Notes: generated by a model from the sequence alone, not told the origin. A DNA stretch of 64,000 nucleotides from Microbispora sp. ZYX-F-249 (GCF_039649665.1 NZ_JBDJAW010000030.1:1-64000), one strand, 5' to 3'. Positions 8,666 to 16,578 are shown, numbered from the stretch's first letter. Translations and numbers: made by a program.

Positions 8666-9949
8666 ATGGGTTCCTCCCGCAAGCGTCTGCTGCGGCTGCT
8701 TGCTCCTACGACGGCTGTGGCTACGGCAGCGGTCGTCGGCGCGGTCCTCGATTCCGTTCCGTCCGCGAACGCCGCCACCTCCGACCACGGCGGCGGCCGG
8801 GCACGCAGCGTGATCTTCATCAATGGTGACGGCATGTCCGCGGCCCATCGTGAAGCCGCGAGGCTCTACCTGACCGGCCTCGGCGGACAGCTCACCATGG
8901 ACAGGCTTCCGGTCTCCGGGCAGCTGACCACCAGTCCGCACGACCCCGCGAGCGCTGTCACCGACTCCGCCGCGGCGGCCACCGCCTGGGCGACGGGGAC
9001 CAAGACCTACAACGGCGCCATCAGCGTGGACGTCAAGGGCAAGCCGCTGCCGATCCTGGGCCTGCAGGCCAAGGCGGCGGGCAAGTCCACCGGCCTCGTC
9101 ACCACGGCTCAGGTGACCGACGCCAGTCCTGCCGCGTGGTTCTCCCGGACCGCCGACCGGGCGGCCCAGGACGAGATCGCGCGGCAGTACCTGGCGGTCA
9201 GCAAGCCGGATGTCATCCTCGGCGGCGGCGAGGACTGGTGGCTCCCGGCGGGCACCCCCGGCGCGTGGCCCGACAAGCCCGCCGAGGATCCCGGCGAGGC
9301 CAGCAAGGGAACCAAGGGCAACCTGATCGACCAGGCCAAGCGGGCCGGCTACCAGTACGTCTCCACCGCGAAGGAGCTCGCCCGGGCGAAGCGGGGAAAG
9401 CTGCTGGGCCTGTTCGGCAACGAGGAGATGTTCCAGCAGCGGCCCGAAGGCCAGGGCGACGTCTACGCTCCGGCCGTGGACCTGGCCACCATGACCAGGA
9501 AGGCGCTCGACACCCTCAGCACCAACAAGAAGGGCTTCTTCCTCTTCGTCGAGGAGGAGGGCATCGACGAGTTCGCGCACGAGAACAACGGCACCCGCGT
9601 GCTCCAGGCCATGGCATCCCTGGAGAAGGCCGTCAAGGTCGCCAGGGCGTACGTGGCCGCGCACCCCGACACGCTTCTCGTCGTCACGGGCGACCACGAC
9701 TGCGGCGGCCTCACCGTGGAGGACACCTCCGGCAGCGACGAGAGCGGCAGCGACCCGTCGACCGAGGACGGTCCGTTCCCGATCCACGGCAGCGATCTCA
9801 CGTTCGTCATGGACTGGACCACCACCGGGCACACCGGCGCGGATGTGCCGGTCACGGCCCAGGGGCCCCTGTCCACCCTGTTCACCGGCAAGCACCCCAA
9901 CACCTACGTGCACAAGGTGCTCTCCCGGGCGCTGACCTCACGTCACTGA
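8666..9949 (+). CDS. Secreted alkaline phosphatase (PhoA family)
   Basis: 427 residues from ATG 8666, with GGGGGT just upstream. The signal peptide has a basic start (MGSSRKRLLRLL), a hydrophobic core and an ANA cleavage motif at 35-37. The mature protein starts with the metal loop IFINGDGM (Asp55) and then TDSAAAATAW, where Ser101 is the expected phosphoserine nucleophile. GDHDCGGLTVE near the C-terminus supplies metal-binding Asp/His. It should release inorganic phosphate from monoesters outside the cell using zinc and magnesium. Length is normal. Longer in-frame starts upstream exist, but they would put a non-signal-like extension before the signal peptide. Confidence 0.92.
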   Translation: MGSSRKRLLRLLAPTTAVATAAVVGAVLDSVPSANAATSDHGGGRARSVIFINGDGMSAAHREAARLYLTGLGGQLTMDRLPVSGQLTTSPHDPASAVTDSAAAATAWATGTKTYNGAISVDVKGKPLPILGLQAKAAGKSTGLVTTAQVTDASPAAWFSRTADRAAQDEIARQYLAVSKPDVILGGGEDWWLPAGTPGAWPDKPAEDPGEASKGTKGNLIDQAKRAGYQYVSTAKELARAKRGKLLGLFGNEEMFQQRPEGQGDVYAPAVDLATMTRKALDTLSTNKKGFFLFVEEEGIDEFAHENNGTRVLQAMASLEKAVKVARAYVAAHPDTLLVVTGDHDCGGLTVEDTSGSDESGSDPSTEDGPFPIHGSDLTFVMDWTTTGHTGADVPVTAQGPLSTLFTGKHPNTYVHKVLSRALTSRH

Positions 9950-10936
9950 ACGGCCGCTCGTCGCGCCGGCCAGCCGGTCGCCCAGGGAGCTGCGCCGATA
10001 GAGCACCTGCCGCCCGTCGCGGGCCCGGGTGACCAGGCCCGTGGCGTACAGCACGCGCAGGTGCTGGGACACGGCGCTCGGGGTGACCCTGAGGCGGCGG
10101 GCGATCTCGACGGTGGGCAGCGGCTCGCCGAGGAGGCCGAGCAGCCTCGCCCTCGGCGCGCCGAGAAGCGACACGAGAGCGGTCTCGTCCGCCACGGGCG
10201 CCGGGTTCCAGAGCGTCGCCACGCCGCGGCTGGGATAGACCAGCGTGGGAGGCTCCTCCGGGAGGACCGGGGGCGCGGGCTTGTGCGCGAACACGGACGG
10301 CACGAGCAGCAGTCCCCGGCCGGCCGCCGCGACGCGGAAGCTGCCGATCATCTTGTCGACGTGCAGGACGCCGTGGTCCCAGCGCAGGTTCGGGTGCATG
10401 CCCGCGAACAGCAGGCGGGCGCCTCCCACGGCGAGCTGCCGCGCCCGGTAGGTCATGTCGGCCTCCAGCACCAGCCGCATCTGCGGCCACATCGGCCGGA
10501 CTGCGATCTCCCAGTAGCGTCCCAGGAGGTCGCAGACGGCGTCCCGGAGCCGTACGACCGGCGCGTCGGCGGCGGCGGCCGCGTCGCGCAGCGGCTCGGG
10601 CAGCGGATCCGGCGCGTGCGCGGCGAGCAGGTCGCGGCGGACCAGATCGGGAGGGGTCCGGCCGACGACCGCCAGCTCCTCCTCGAAGTGCGGGGCGAAG
10701 GTGGCGGGCCTCGGGGTCAGGAAGTCGGGGACGGTGAACCTCCTGGCGACCAGGGACATCAGCAGGCCGGTGTCGAGCCCGCCGAGCCTGCCGAGAACGG
10801 ACCTGCGCCAGGGCAGGTGCATCGCGGACAGGCCCGGGTCGCGCAGCACCCGCAGGCTGAGCACCGTCTCGGTCAACGGCGAGAGGGCGAACCTCGTGTC
10901 CGCGAGGTCCTCGACCCCGAGCACAAAGCTGATCAT
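9938..10936 (-). CDS. ArsR/SmtB-type winged-helix transcriptional regulator (DUF5937-like N-terminal domain)
   Basis: 332 residues if it starts at MISFVLGVEDLADTRFALSPL; an ATG 21 bases upstream (10957) is also in frame. The first 250 residues resemble the N-terminal domain often fused to ArsR regulators in actinobacteria. The C-terminal 80 residues are a winged helix: LLGAPRARLLGLLGEPLPTVEIARRLRVTPSAVSQHLRVL with a SAVSQHL recognition helix. There are no cysteine pairs like those of metal sensors, so the inducer is probably a small molecule. It is divergent from the MFS gene at 11202, the classic repressor/exporter arrangement. The stop lies inside the last codons of the converging phosphatase gene (12-nt overlap). 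Confidence 0.85.
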   Translation of the reverse strand: MISFVLGVEDLADTRFALSPLTETVLSLRVLRDPGLSAMHLPWRRSVLGRLGGLDTGLLMSLVARRFTVPDFLTPRPATFAPHFEEELAVVGRTPPDLVRRDLLAAHAPDPLPEPLRDAAAAADAPVVRLRDAVCDLLGRYWEIAVRPMWPQMRLVLEADMTYRARQLAVGGARLLFAGMHPNLRWDHGVLHVDKMIGSFRVAAAGRGLLLVPSVFAHKPAPPVLPEEPPTLVYPSRGVATLWNPAPVADETALVSLLGAPRARLLGLLGEPLPTVEIARRLRVTPSAVSQHLRVLYATGLVTRARDGRQVLYRRSSLGDRLAGATSGRSVT

Positions 10937-11201
10937 TAAGCTCGAGGCTACATCCATTGGCGGCGAAAGACCCGTGGCGTGAACTTCTGTCCGTGATCCA
11001 CGCATTCCTCGAACGACCCACGGCGATCGACGCCGGCGCGACCGCCGCGACCGCGGGTGACACGACCCGCCCTCCGGCACGTCGGCCCGCTCTCGGCTCC
11101 GGGCAACTCCGGCGCCCGGCGGCGTGGCCGATCCCGGCCGGGCAGGTGGGCGCGCGGGAGCCGGGGCCCGATCCCGCGCGGCGCGGGCCGGGGGCCGGCG
11201 C
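10937..11201. promoter_or_regulatory. Divergent promoter region, ArsR regulator / MFS exporter
   Basis: 265 bp without a convincing gene. It must carry promoters for both flanking genes and probably the ArsR operator. I could not pick out one clear palindrome; the stretch near 10931-10960 is the only AT-richer part. Confidence 0.35.
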
Positions 11202-12500
11202 ATGAGCCGCCCGGTGCTCGCGATCCTGACCGTGACCTGCGCGGTGGCCGTGGGCAACGTCTATTTCCCGCAGGCCATCGTGCCGCTGGTCGCGGCCGGG
11301 CTGCGTCTGGCCCCCGACGCGGGCGCCCTGGTGGTGACCGCCACCCAGGCCGGCTACACCGCCGGGATCGTCCTGCTCGTCCCGCTCGGTGACCGTCTGC
11401 CGCACCGTCCGTTCCTCGTCGCCCTGCTCGCCCTGACCGGCCTGGGCCTGCTCGCCGCGGGCAGCGCGCCGGCCCTGCCGTCCCTCGTCGCCGCCAGTGC
11501 CCTGGTCGGCCTGACCACCGTGGCCGCGCCGGTCGTCGGCCCGCTGGCGGCCGGTCTGGCCGCCCCCGGCCGCCGGGGAGCGGTGATCGGCACGCTGCTG
11601 AGCGGGTCGACCGGCGGCATGCTGCTGGCCCGGACCTTCAGCGGAACCCTCGGCGAATGGCTGGGCTGGCGGGCTCCGTACCTGGTGGCCGCGGCCCTGG
11701 CGCTGCTCCTGGCGGCGGCCCTGGCCGTCACGGTGCCGGTGACGGCGCCTGTGGAGGAGCCGGTGAAGGGGCCGGTGAGGGGGCCGGTGAAGGGGCCGGT
11801 CACGACCGCGTCCGCCCGCCGGCCGTACCTCGCGCTCCTGGCCGGACCGCTGCGCCTGCTCCGCACCGAGCCGGATCTGCGCCGTTCCTGCGCCTACCAG
11901 GCGGCCGTCTTCGCCGGGTTCTCGGCCGTATGGACCTGCCTGGCGCTCCTCCTCACCGGCCCGGCGTACGGGCTGGGCGCTCAGGCCGTCGGGATGCTCG
12001 CCCTGGTCGGCGCGGCGACCATGCTGTGCACTCCCCTCGCCGGCCGGCTGGTGGACCGCCATGGACCCGATCCGGTGAACCTGGTCTGCATGCTCGGGGT
12101 CCTGCTGTCGGCCGCGATGCTCGCCGCCGGGTCCCTCGGCGGCGCCGGGGGGCTGGCCGCGCTGGTTGCCGGCACACTGCTGCTCGACGTCGCGATGCAG
12201 TCCGGCATGGTCGCCAACCAGGCCCGGATCTACGCCCTGCGTCCCGACGCCCGCAGCAGGCTCAACACGGCCTACATGACCTGCGCCTACCTCGGCGGCA
12301 GCGCGGGCTCCTGGCTCGGCGTGCGCGTCTGGAGCGCGGCCGGCTGGCCGGGCGTGTGCGCGCTCGCCGGTCTGCTCACCGCACTCGTCCTGACCCGTCA
12401 CCTGCCGGCCGTGTACGGCCCCGGCCCCCGTCGGCGATCGGCGGGGACACGGGAGGCCCGGGGGGCGGCACGACCGGAGTTCCGCCGGTCGCGGCGATAA
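11202..12500 (+). CDS. MFS transporter (probable drug or sugar efflux)
   Basis: 432 residues with about twelve hydrophobic segments. MFS signature features are visible: GYTAGIVLLVPLGDRLPHR between helices 2 and 3, and LAGRLVDRHG at the equivalent place in the second half. The central loop holds an in-frame 12-bp tandem repeat that gives VKGPVRGPVKGP. The start ATG 11202 was taken because the first helix begins right after it; the upstream frame is Gly/Ala/Arg-rich intergenic sequence. Divergent from an ArsR-type regulator, suggesting substrate-induced efflux. The substrate cannot be told. Confidence 0.88.
   Translation: MSRPVLAILTVTCAVAVGNVYFPQAIVPLVAAGLRLAPDAGALVVTATQAGYTAGIVLLVPLGDRLPHRPFLVALLALTGLGLLAAGSAPALPSLVAASALVGLTTVAAPVVGPLAAGLAAPGRRGAVIGTLLSGSTGGMLLARTFSGTLGEWLGWRAPYLVAAALALLLAAALAVTVPVTAPVEEPVKGPVRGPVKGPVTTASARRPYLALLAGPLRLLRTEPDLRRSCAYQAAVFAGFSAVWTCLALLLTGPAYGLGAQAVGMLALVGAATMLCTPLAGRLVDRHGPDPVNLVCMLGVLLSAAMLAAGSLGGAGGLAALVAGTLLLDVAMQSGMVANQARIYALRPDARSRLNTAYMTCAYLGGSAGSWLGVRVWSAAGWPGVCALAGLLTALVLTRHLPAVYGPGPRRRSAGTREARGAARPEFRRSRR
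11762..11797 (+). repeat. 12-bp in-frame tandem repeat in the MFS central loop
   Basis: Three units of GGTGArGGGGCC at 11762, 11774 and 11786 encode repeated Val-Lys/Arg-Gly-Pro in the cytoplasmic loop between helices 6 and 7. The reading frame is kept, so the repeat can expand or shrink without loss of the gene. Confidence 0.85.
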
Positions 12501-12541
12501 CCGGTTGCCCGCTCCCGCGCGGCGTGGGGACACTCGGCGGC

Positions 12542-13105
12542 ATGAGCGTTCCCTACCGGCAGATCCGTGCCGCCTACACCGAGGAGGCCGTCACCGTCTA
12601 CCAGGCCTACGATCCGGCCATCGCCGGCAGAGCCGTCGCCGCGCAACGGTTCGTGCCGCCGTTCAAACGCGAGCGGATGACCTGGATCAAGCCGTCGTTC
12701 CACTGGATGATGTACCGCAGCGGCTGGGCCGCCAAGCCGGGCCAGACCCGCGTGCTCGCCGTCGAGATCACCCGCGACGGCTTCGAATGGGCGCTCGCCC
12801 GTTCCTGTCCCAGCCATCCCGGTCCCGGCGACGACCGCGCCATGTGGGCCGCCCGGCTCCGCGACAGCCCCGTCCGGATCCAGTGGGATCCCGAGCGTGA
12901 CGCCCGCCTGAACCCGCTGCCGTACCGGTCGATCCAGATCGGCCTGTCGCGGGAGGCCGTCGACCGCTACGTCGACCAGTGGACCGTGTCCATCACCGAC
13001 ATCACGGACACGCTCGGCGCGATCCGGGCCGGCGCCACCGCGCCGCCCGTGGAACGGCCCTATCCGCTGCCGCCCGCCCTCGCCGCCGTCGTCGGCGCCG
13101 CCTGA
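12542..13105 (+). CDS. DUF4291 domain-containing protein
   Basis: 187 residues matching the DUF4291 family along its length: YRQIRAAYTEEAVTVYQAY at the start, FKRERMTWIKPSFHWMMYR in the middle and YRSIQIGLSREAVDRY late. The conserved W-I-K-P-S-F-x-W-M-x-Y-R motif suggests an active or nucleotide-binding site, but the function is unknown to me. It begins 42 bp after the MFS gene and may be co-transcribed. It is followed directly by remains of an ADP-ribosylglycohydrolase gene. Confidence 0.88.
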   Translation: MSVPYRQIRAAYTEEAVTVYQAYDPAIAGRAVAAQRFVPPFKRERMTWIKPSFHWMMYRSGWAAKPGQTRVLAVEITRDGFEWALARSCPSHPGPGDDRAMWAARLRDSPVRIQWDPERDARLNPLPYRSIQIGLSREAVDRYVDQWTVSITDITDTLGAIRAGATAPPVERPYPLPPALAAVVGAA

Positions 13106-13127
13106 GCGGGGCGCCGCCCGCCTGCCT

Positions 13128-13383
13128 GTGCCAGACTGGGCGATCGCGGTGGCCGTCGCCGTCGCCGTGGCGGCGTCCGAGGCCGACCTGTCCCCCGGCC
13201 GCTTCCTCGACGCCGTGCTGGACCACACACCGCCCGGCGGCGTACGGGACGGGATCGGCGCGGCCCGGCGGCTGCTCCCGGTCGCCGATCCCCTGCTCGC
13301 GGCCCGCGCCGTGGGCAACGGCCGGAAGACGGCGGCGCACGACACCGTGCCGTTCACTGTGTGGGCGGCCGCCGCCGGAGCGG
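13128..13383 (+). pseudogene. ADP-ribosylglycohydrolase internal fragment
   Basis: The frame from GTG 13128 reads AVAASEADLSPGRFLDAVLD, then GNGRKTAAHDTVPFTVWAAA. This matches the middle of ADP-ribosylglycohydrolase proteins (a GNG..AxDTVPF segment precedes the metal-binding region). The N-terminal third and the metal-binding D-D-T end are both missing, and homology stops at about 13380 where a different frame takes over. The product would not be active. Read as a decayed gene. Confidence 0.6.
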
Positions 13384-13701
13384 GTGTGGAGCGACGACGA
13401 TTGGGCGGTCATCCGGCGCGGCCACCGGCCCGTGGGCATGGACGACCGGTGGTCCGCCTACATGGAGGGCGACACGCTGCACCTGCACCGGAGCTGTACT
13501 GGTCACCAGATCTACGAGGCCCGCTTCGGCCGGATGCCGGGTGGCCGGTCCGTGGTCGCCGCCCGGGTCGAGGCCGGCCGCGAACGGCACCGGCGGGTCG
13601 GCGACGCGTACGACCGCCTGCTGCTGGAGCTGCTCGTCGACACGATCCTGCTGGAGCGCCCCGGCCCCCGCCGCTGGGACGAGCCGGCGTCCCTGCGGTG
13701 A
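13384..13701 (+). CDS. Small uncharacterised protein, or frameshifted 3' end of the preceding broken gene
   Basis: From GTG 13384 the frame encodes about 105 residues: WSDDDWAVIRRGHRPVGMDDRW, HRSWTG-like HRSCTGHQIYEARF, and a helical tail YDRLLLELLVDTILL. The composition (Trp, Asp, His in ordered motifs, third-position GC bias) is that of a real protein, not shadow. It is one frame off the ADP-ribosylglycohydrolase fragment just before it. It may be an independent gene, or the tail of an original longer gene joined by a deletion. No ribosome site is evident. I do not recognise a function. Confidence 0.5.
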   Translation: MWSDDDWAVIRRGHRPVGMDDRWSAYMEGDTLHLHRSCTGHQIYEARFGRMPGGRSVVAARVEAGRERHRRVGDAYDRLLLELLVDTILLERPGPRRWDEPASLR

Positions 13702-13728
13702 GGCGGGCGGCCGTACGGCCGGCTTAAT

Positions 13729-13790
13729 CGCGATGCCGCACGCCCGTGCGCTCGGTTATCGCGATGCCGCACGCCCGTGCGCTCGGTTAT
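13729..13790 (+). repeat. Perfect 31-bp tandem duplication at the promoter/start of the next gene
   Basis: Bases 13729-13759 are repeated exactly and immediately at 13760-13790. The second copy ends in TTAT, and the following GG completes an in-frame ATG at 13789; the more likely ATG is at 13801. The duplication therefore sits in the leader or promoter of the 13801-15431 two-gene unit and could change its expression. Confidence 0.9.
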
Positions 13791-13800
13791 GGTCGTCGTC

Positions 13801-14454
13801 ATGCCACACTCCCCCCGCATCGGGCGCGTGCCCGTAAGCGGCCCGGAGTTCAGGGGCGTCTTCGACATCCACCTGACGGTGGCCGCCGACGACGTCGCGC
13901 CACTCGCCGCCTGGGCGCGGGAGAACGACGCCAAGTTCACCCACATCGTGCTCGAGCGTGGGACGGTCCGCTCCCAGCCGATGCTCACCGTCCGCGGCGC
14001 GGGCACGCTCGGCGAGCAGATGACGGCCGCGGCCACCCGGGCCGCGCGGTTACGGGACGAGGGGTTTCCCGTGCTCCGGGTCAAGATCGAGGCGGCGCCC
14101 TGGAACGAGGACGTCCCCCGGACCGCCGAGGCCGCCGCGACCATGCCGGGCCGCTACTTCGAGCATCACGTCAAGGTCGCCGTGCGGGGAGATTTGACGC
14201 CCCTCACCGAACTCGCCGTGACCCACGGCGCGCACGTGTCCCGGAACGCCCGCCGGCGGCGCGACGACGGTTCACACGAGCGGTTCGTCACGCAGCGGTG
14301 CCGGGGTGTCGCTCTGTCCACGGCCGGCCGGCGCTTCGAGGCGCTGCTCGCCGACCTGGAACGGCACGGCTACGCCGTGCTCGAAGCCGAACGCGAGTTC
14401 GTCGTCCACGACGACAACCCCGGTGCCGACCACGGCTGGATCGAGGAGAGATGA
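13801..14454 (+). CDS. Conserved protein of unknown function, partner of the nucleotidyltransferase
   Basis: 217 residues from ATG 13801 (an in-frame ATG at 13789 is possible). The sequence has two similar halves: FDIHLTVAADDVAPLAAWA with KFTHIVLERGTVRSQPM, and FEHHVKVAVRGDLTPLTELA with HVSRNARRR and ERFVTQRC. The D-x-H-x-T-V / E-H-H-V-K-V pairs, each followed by a basic conserved strand, suggest a duplicated ferredoxin-like fold with histidines in pairs, reminiscent of 2H or nucleotide-binding proteins; this is inference. Its stop overlaps the ATG of the AbiEii-type gene by 4 nt (ATGA), so the two are made together. No signal peptide or membrane segment. Confidence 0.75.
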   Translation: MPHSPRIGRVPVSGPEFRGVFDIHLTVAADDVAPLAAWARENDAKFTHIVLERGTVRSQPMLTVRGAGTLGEQMTAAATRAARLRDEGFPVLRVKIEAAPWNEDVPRTAEAAATMPGRYFEHHVKVAVRGDLTPLTELAVTHGAHVSRNARRRRDDGSHERFVTQRCRGVALSTAGRRFEALLADLERHGYAVLEAEREFVVHDDNPGADHGWIEER

Positions 14455-15431
14455 CGTCGAGCTGGGAGCGGTTCCCGTATGTCTCCCTCCCCGGGGGAGT
14501 CACCGTCCCGCCTCGCGGGACGCCGGACTTCCCGGAGACCTACCTGCCGGTCGTGAACCGGCCGGGGATCCGCCAGCCGCCCATCTTCGATCCGGCGCTC
14601 AAGCAGTTCGACCGGGCCTTCCGGGCCGGCGAACCGGTCTTCGACGATCCGGAGACGGGGCGCGGGTGGCGGCGTGCCCGGCGCCGGGCGATCGACCACC
14701 TGGTCCGGGTCGTCGCCGAATCCTCTTGGCAGGAGAACCTCGTGCTGCGCGGCAGTCTGCTGCTCGAGGCGTGGGTCGGCGGGGAGGCGCGTGAGCCGGG
14801 CGATCTCGACTGGGTCGTCGTCCCGCCCACCGTGGACATGGACAGCCCGCTCACCGCCGCGATGTTCAAGGGCGTCATCGCCGCTGCCGTGGCCGGGCCG
14901 GCCGACGGCGCGGTGACCTTCGACCCGGGCGACGTCGCGACGGACGAGATCTGGACCTACGACCGCGTCCCCGGGCGGCGCCTGGTGTTCGTCTGGCGGG
15001 CCGGCGACCTTCCGCCGGGGACCGTGCAGCTCGACTTCACCTTCAACGAGCGCCTGCCCGTCCCGCCGGGGCTCGCCCTGATCCCGCGCACCGGCGGGGG
15101 CGAGCCCACGCCGGTCCTGGCCGCCTCCCCGGAGCTGTCGCTGGCCTGGAAGCTGCTCTGGCTGGCCACCGACGACTACCCGCAGGGCAAGGACCTCTAC
15201 GACGCCGTCCTGCTCGCCGAGCGCGTCCGGCTCCCCCGCGGCCTCCTCGACGCGGTTCTGCGCGACGCGCTCCGCGAGCGCCCGGCGAGCCGGTTCGGCC
15301 CGGAGACCGTCCGGACCCTGCAGGTGGACTGGGACGAGTTCCGCGCCGAGTATCCGCACGTCACCGGGGCCGCCGGCGACTGGCTGGAACGGCTGGCGCG
15401 GGCGCTCGGCCCCACTTTCGCGGAGGGATGA
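14451..15431 (+). CDS. AbiEii/AbiGii-family nucleotidyltransferase
   Basis: 326 residues. The core motif is LVLRGSLLLEAW followed by GDLDWVVV: the Gly-Ser at 101-102 and the Asp-x-Asp at 118-120 are the polymerase-beta-type nucleotidyltransferase signature. A third acid is expected in VQLDFTFNE. A helical C-terminal half (LAWKLLWLATD, GKDLYDAVLLAE) matches the AbiEii/Gii family, whose known members act as toxins in type IV toxin-antitoxin systems by adding nucleotides to tRNA. No AbiEi-type winged-helix antitoxin is adjacent; the coupled upstream gene is a different family, so this may be a housekeeping or novel two-gene module. Confidence 0.85.
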   Translation: MTSSWERFPYVSLPGGVTVPPRGTPDFPETYLPVVNRPGIRQPPIFDPALKQFDRAFRAGEPVFDDPETGRGWRRARRRAIDHLVRVVAESSWQENLVLRGSLLLEAWVGGEAREPGDLDWVVVPPTVDMDSPLTAAMFKGVIAAAVAGPADGAVTFDPGDVATDEIWTYDRVPGRRLVFVWRAGDLPPGTVQLDFTFNERLPVPPGLALIPRTGGGEPTPVLAASPELSLAWKLLWLATDDYPQGKDLYDAVLLAERVRLPRGLLDAVLRDALRERPASRFGPETVRTLQVDWDEFRAEYPHVTGAAGDWLERLARALGPTFAEG

Positions 15432-15436
15432 CCCCG

Positions 15437-15964
15437 TCAGGTCAGGCGGCCGACGTGGGCCAGGGCCTGCTTGAGCAGCACGCCCTGGCCGCCGGTCATC
15501 TCCTGCTGGACGATCGGGGAGGCCGCCTCCTCCGGCGTGAACCACTCCAGGTCCAGGGCGTCCTGCCTGGGCCGGCAGTCACCGCGTACGGGGACGATGT
15601 AGGCCAGGGAGACCGCGTGCTGCCGAGGGTCGTGGAACGGCGTGACCCCCGGAGTGGGAAAGTACTCCGCCACGGTGAACGGCGTCGGCGAGACCGGCAC
15701 GCTCGGCAGCGCCACCGGCCCGAGGTCCTTCTCCAGGTGGCGCAGGAGGGCGTCGCGGATGCGCTCGTGGTAGTACACCCGCCCGGACACCAGCGCCCGG
15801 CTCACGGTGCCGTCCGCGCCGATCCGCAGCAGCAGGCCGACGCGGGTCACGGTGCCCGTGTCGTCCACGCGCACCGGCACGGCGTCCACGTACAGGATCG
15901 GCATCCGGCCACGCACCGACTCGATCTCGTCGGGGGCGAGCCAGCCTGGCGTCGTTTCGGTCAT
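15437..15964 (-). CDS. NUDIX-fold hydrolase of the DUF4916 family
   Basis: 175 residues from ATG 15964 (GTG 15973, nine bases upstream, is also possible). The motif set WLAPDEIESVRGRMPILYVDAVPV near the start, the strand GLLLRIGADGTVSRALVSGRV in the middle and LEWFTPEEA near the end is that of DUF4916, a NUDIX-related family. A canonical GX5EX7REUXEEXGU box is not visible: the region GRVYYHERIRDALLRHLEKD aligns with the NUDIX helix but lacks most catalytic acids. Activity is therefore uncertain. It converges on the nucleotidyltransferase gene with a 5-bp gap. Confidence 0.78.
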   Translation of the reverse strand: MTETTPGWLAPDEIESVRGRMPILYVDAVPVRVDDTGTVTRVGLLLRIGADGTVSRALVSGRVYYHERIRDALLRHLEKDLGPVALPSVPVSPTPFTVAEYFPTPGVTPFHDPRQHAVSLAYIVPVRGDCRPRQDALDLEWFTPEEAASPIVQQEMTGGQGVLLKQALAHVGRLT

Positions 15965-15973
15965 TTCGGTCAC

Positions 15974-16228
15974 GGGTCGATCGTACTTGCCCAGGCGAGA
16001 GGTGGTTCGCAGGTCGGCGCAACCCGCACCGCGCCCCCTGCCACCCGCTCCGCTCGACATGCCGGCGGCGACGGGAGGCCCTGTGCCACGCGGGGTCACC
16101 CGGTGGCCACGTTCACCCCTGCGTCGTGTTCTCCAGCCATGCCGGTTCCATGCGCATGATCCCTACGTTGGCCGTATCGCAGCAGTTCGGCTCCCGCGAG
16201 GGGGCCGCCGGAAGAGAGAAGGCCAATT
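15974..16228. promoter_or_regulatory. Leader/promoter region of the cysteine-rich peptide operon
   Basis: 255 bp between divergent genes. It must contain the promoter of the 16229-20201 operon. A purine-rich ribosome site (GAAGAGAGAAGG, 16210-16222) precedes GTG 16229. I see no clear -35/-10 pair or operator palindrome. Confidence 0.35.
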
Positions 16229-16516
16229 GTGATTGGAACCGTCCGGTCGCTCGCCGACCGAATGCTGGAGCGCCTGGTCCCCTCGACCCGGGCCGAGGCG
16301 GCGCCGTGCAGCGTGGCCTGGGAGCTGTACCAGTGCCCCGGCAACCCCTATCCCACCACCGGCCTGAAGCAGGTCAAGAGGTGCGGCAGCACGGTGACCG
16401 TGCTGCAGACCCTGCCGTGTGGCACGTCGATCTGCGGTGGATACGGCCGGTACGGAGACTTCACTCCCTGGTACCCGTGCCCGTGCGTGAACACGCCGTA
16501 CAACACCTGCCCCTGA
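16229..16516 (+). CDS. Cysteine-rich leader-bearing precursor peptide (8 Cys)
   Basis: 95 residues, GTG start with a strong ribosome site. Residues 1-24 (ending LADRMLERLVPSTRAEA) are cysteine-free, basic and helical, with no hydrophobic core, so this is not a Sec signal. The rest has eight cysteines (27, 36, 52, 64, 69, 84, 86, 94), an even number, and is rich in Gly, Pro, Tyr and Thr, like a disulfide-bonded secreted mini-protein. The leader ends in A-E-A before A-P-C, a type I signal-peptidase-like site; an S26 peptidase is encoded in the same unit. A hairpin and 178 bp separate it from the redox, transport and protease genes, the usual layout of a highly expressed precursor. I do not recognise the family; bioactivity is inferred only. 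Confidence 0.75.
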   Translation: MIGTVRSLADRMLERLVPSTRAEAAPCSVAWELYQCPGNPYPTTGLKQVKRCGSTVTVLQTLPCGTSICGGYGRYGDFTPWYPCPCVNTPYNTCP

Positions 16517-16578
16517 TCGGGCCGGATGACCTGACGGTCCGGGGCTGACCGGGTTCGGGAGCCCTCCGACGCGCAGAG

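Noticed and set aside
11657-12541. In-frame extension upstream of the DUF4291 gene
   Set aside because: It lies out of frame within the MFS gene; family similarity begins only at ATG 12542.
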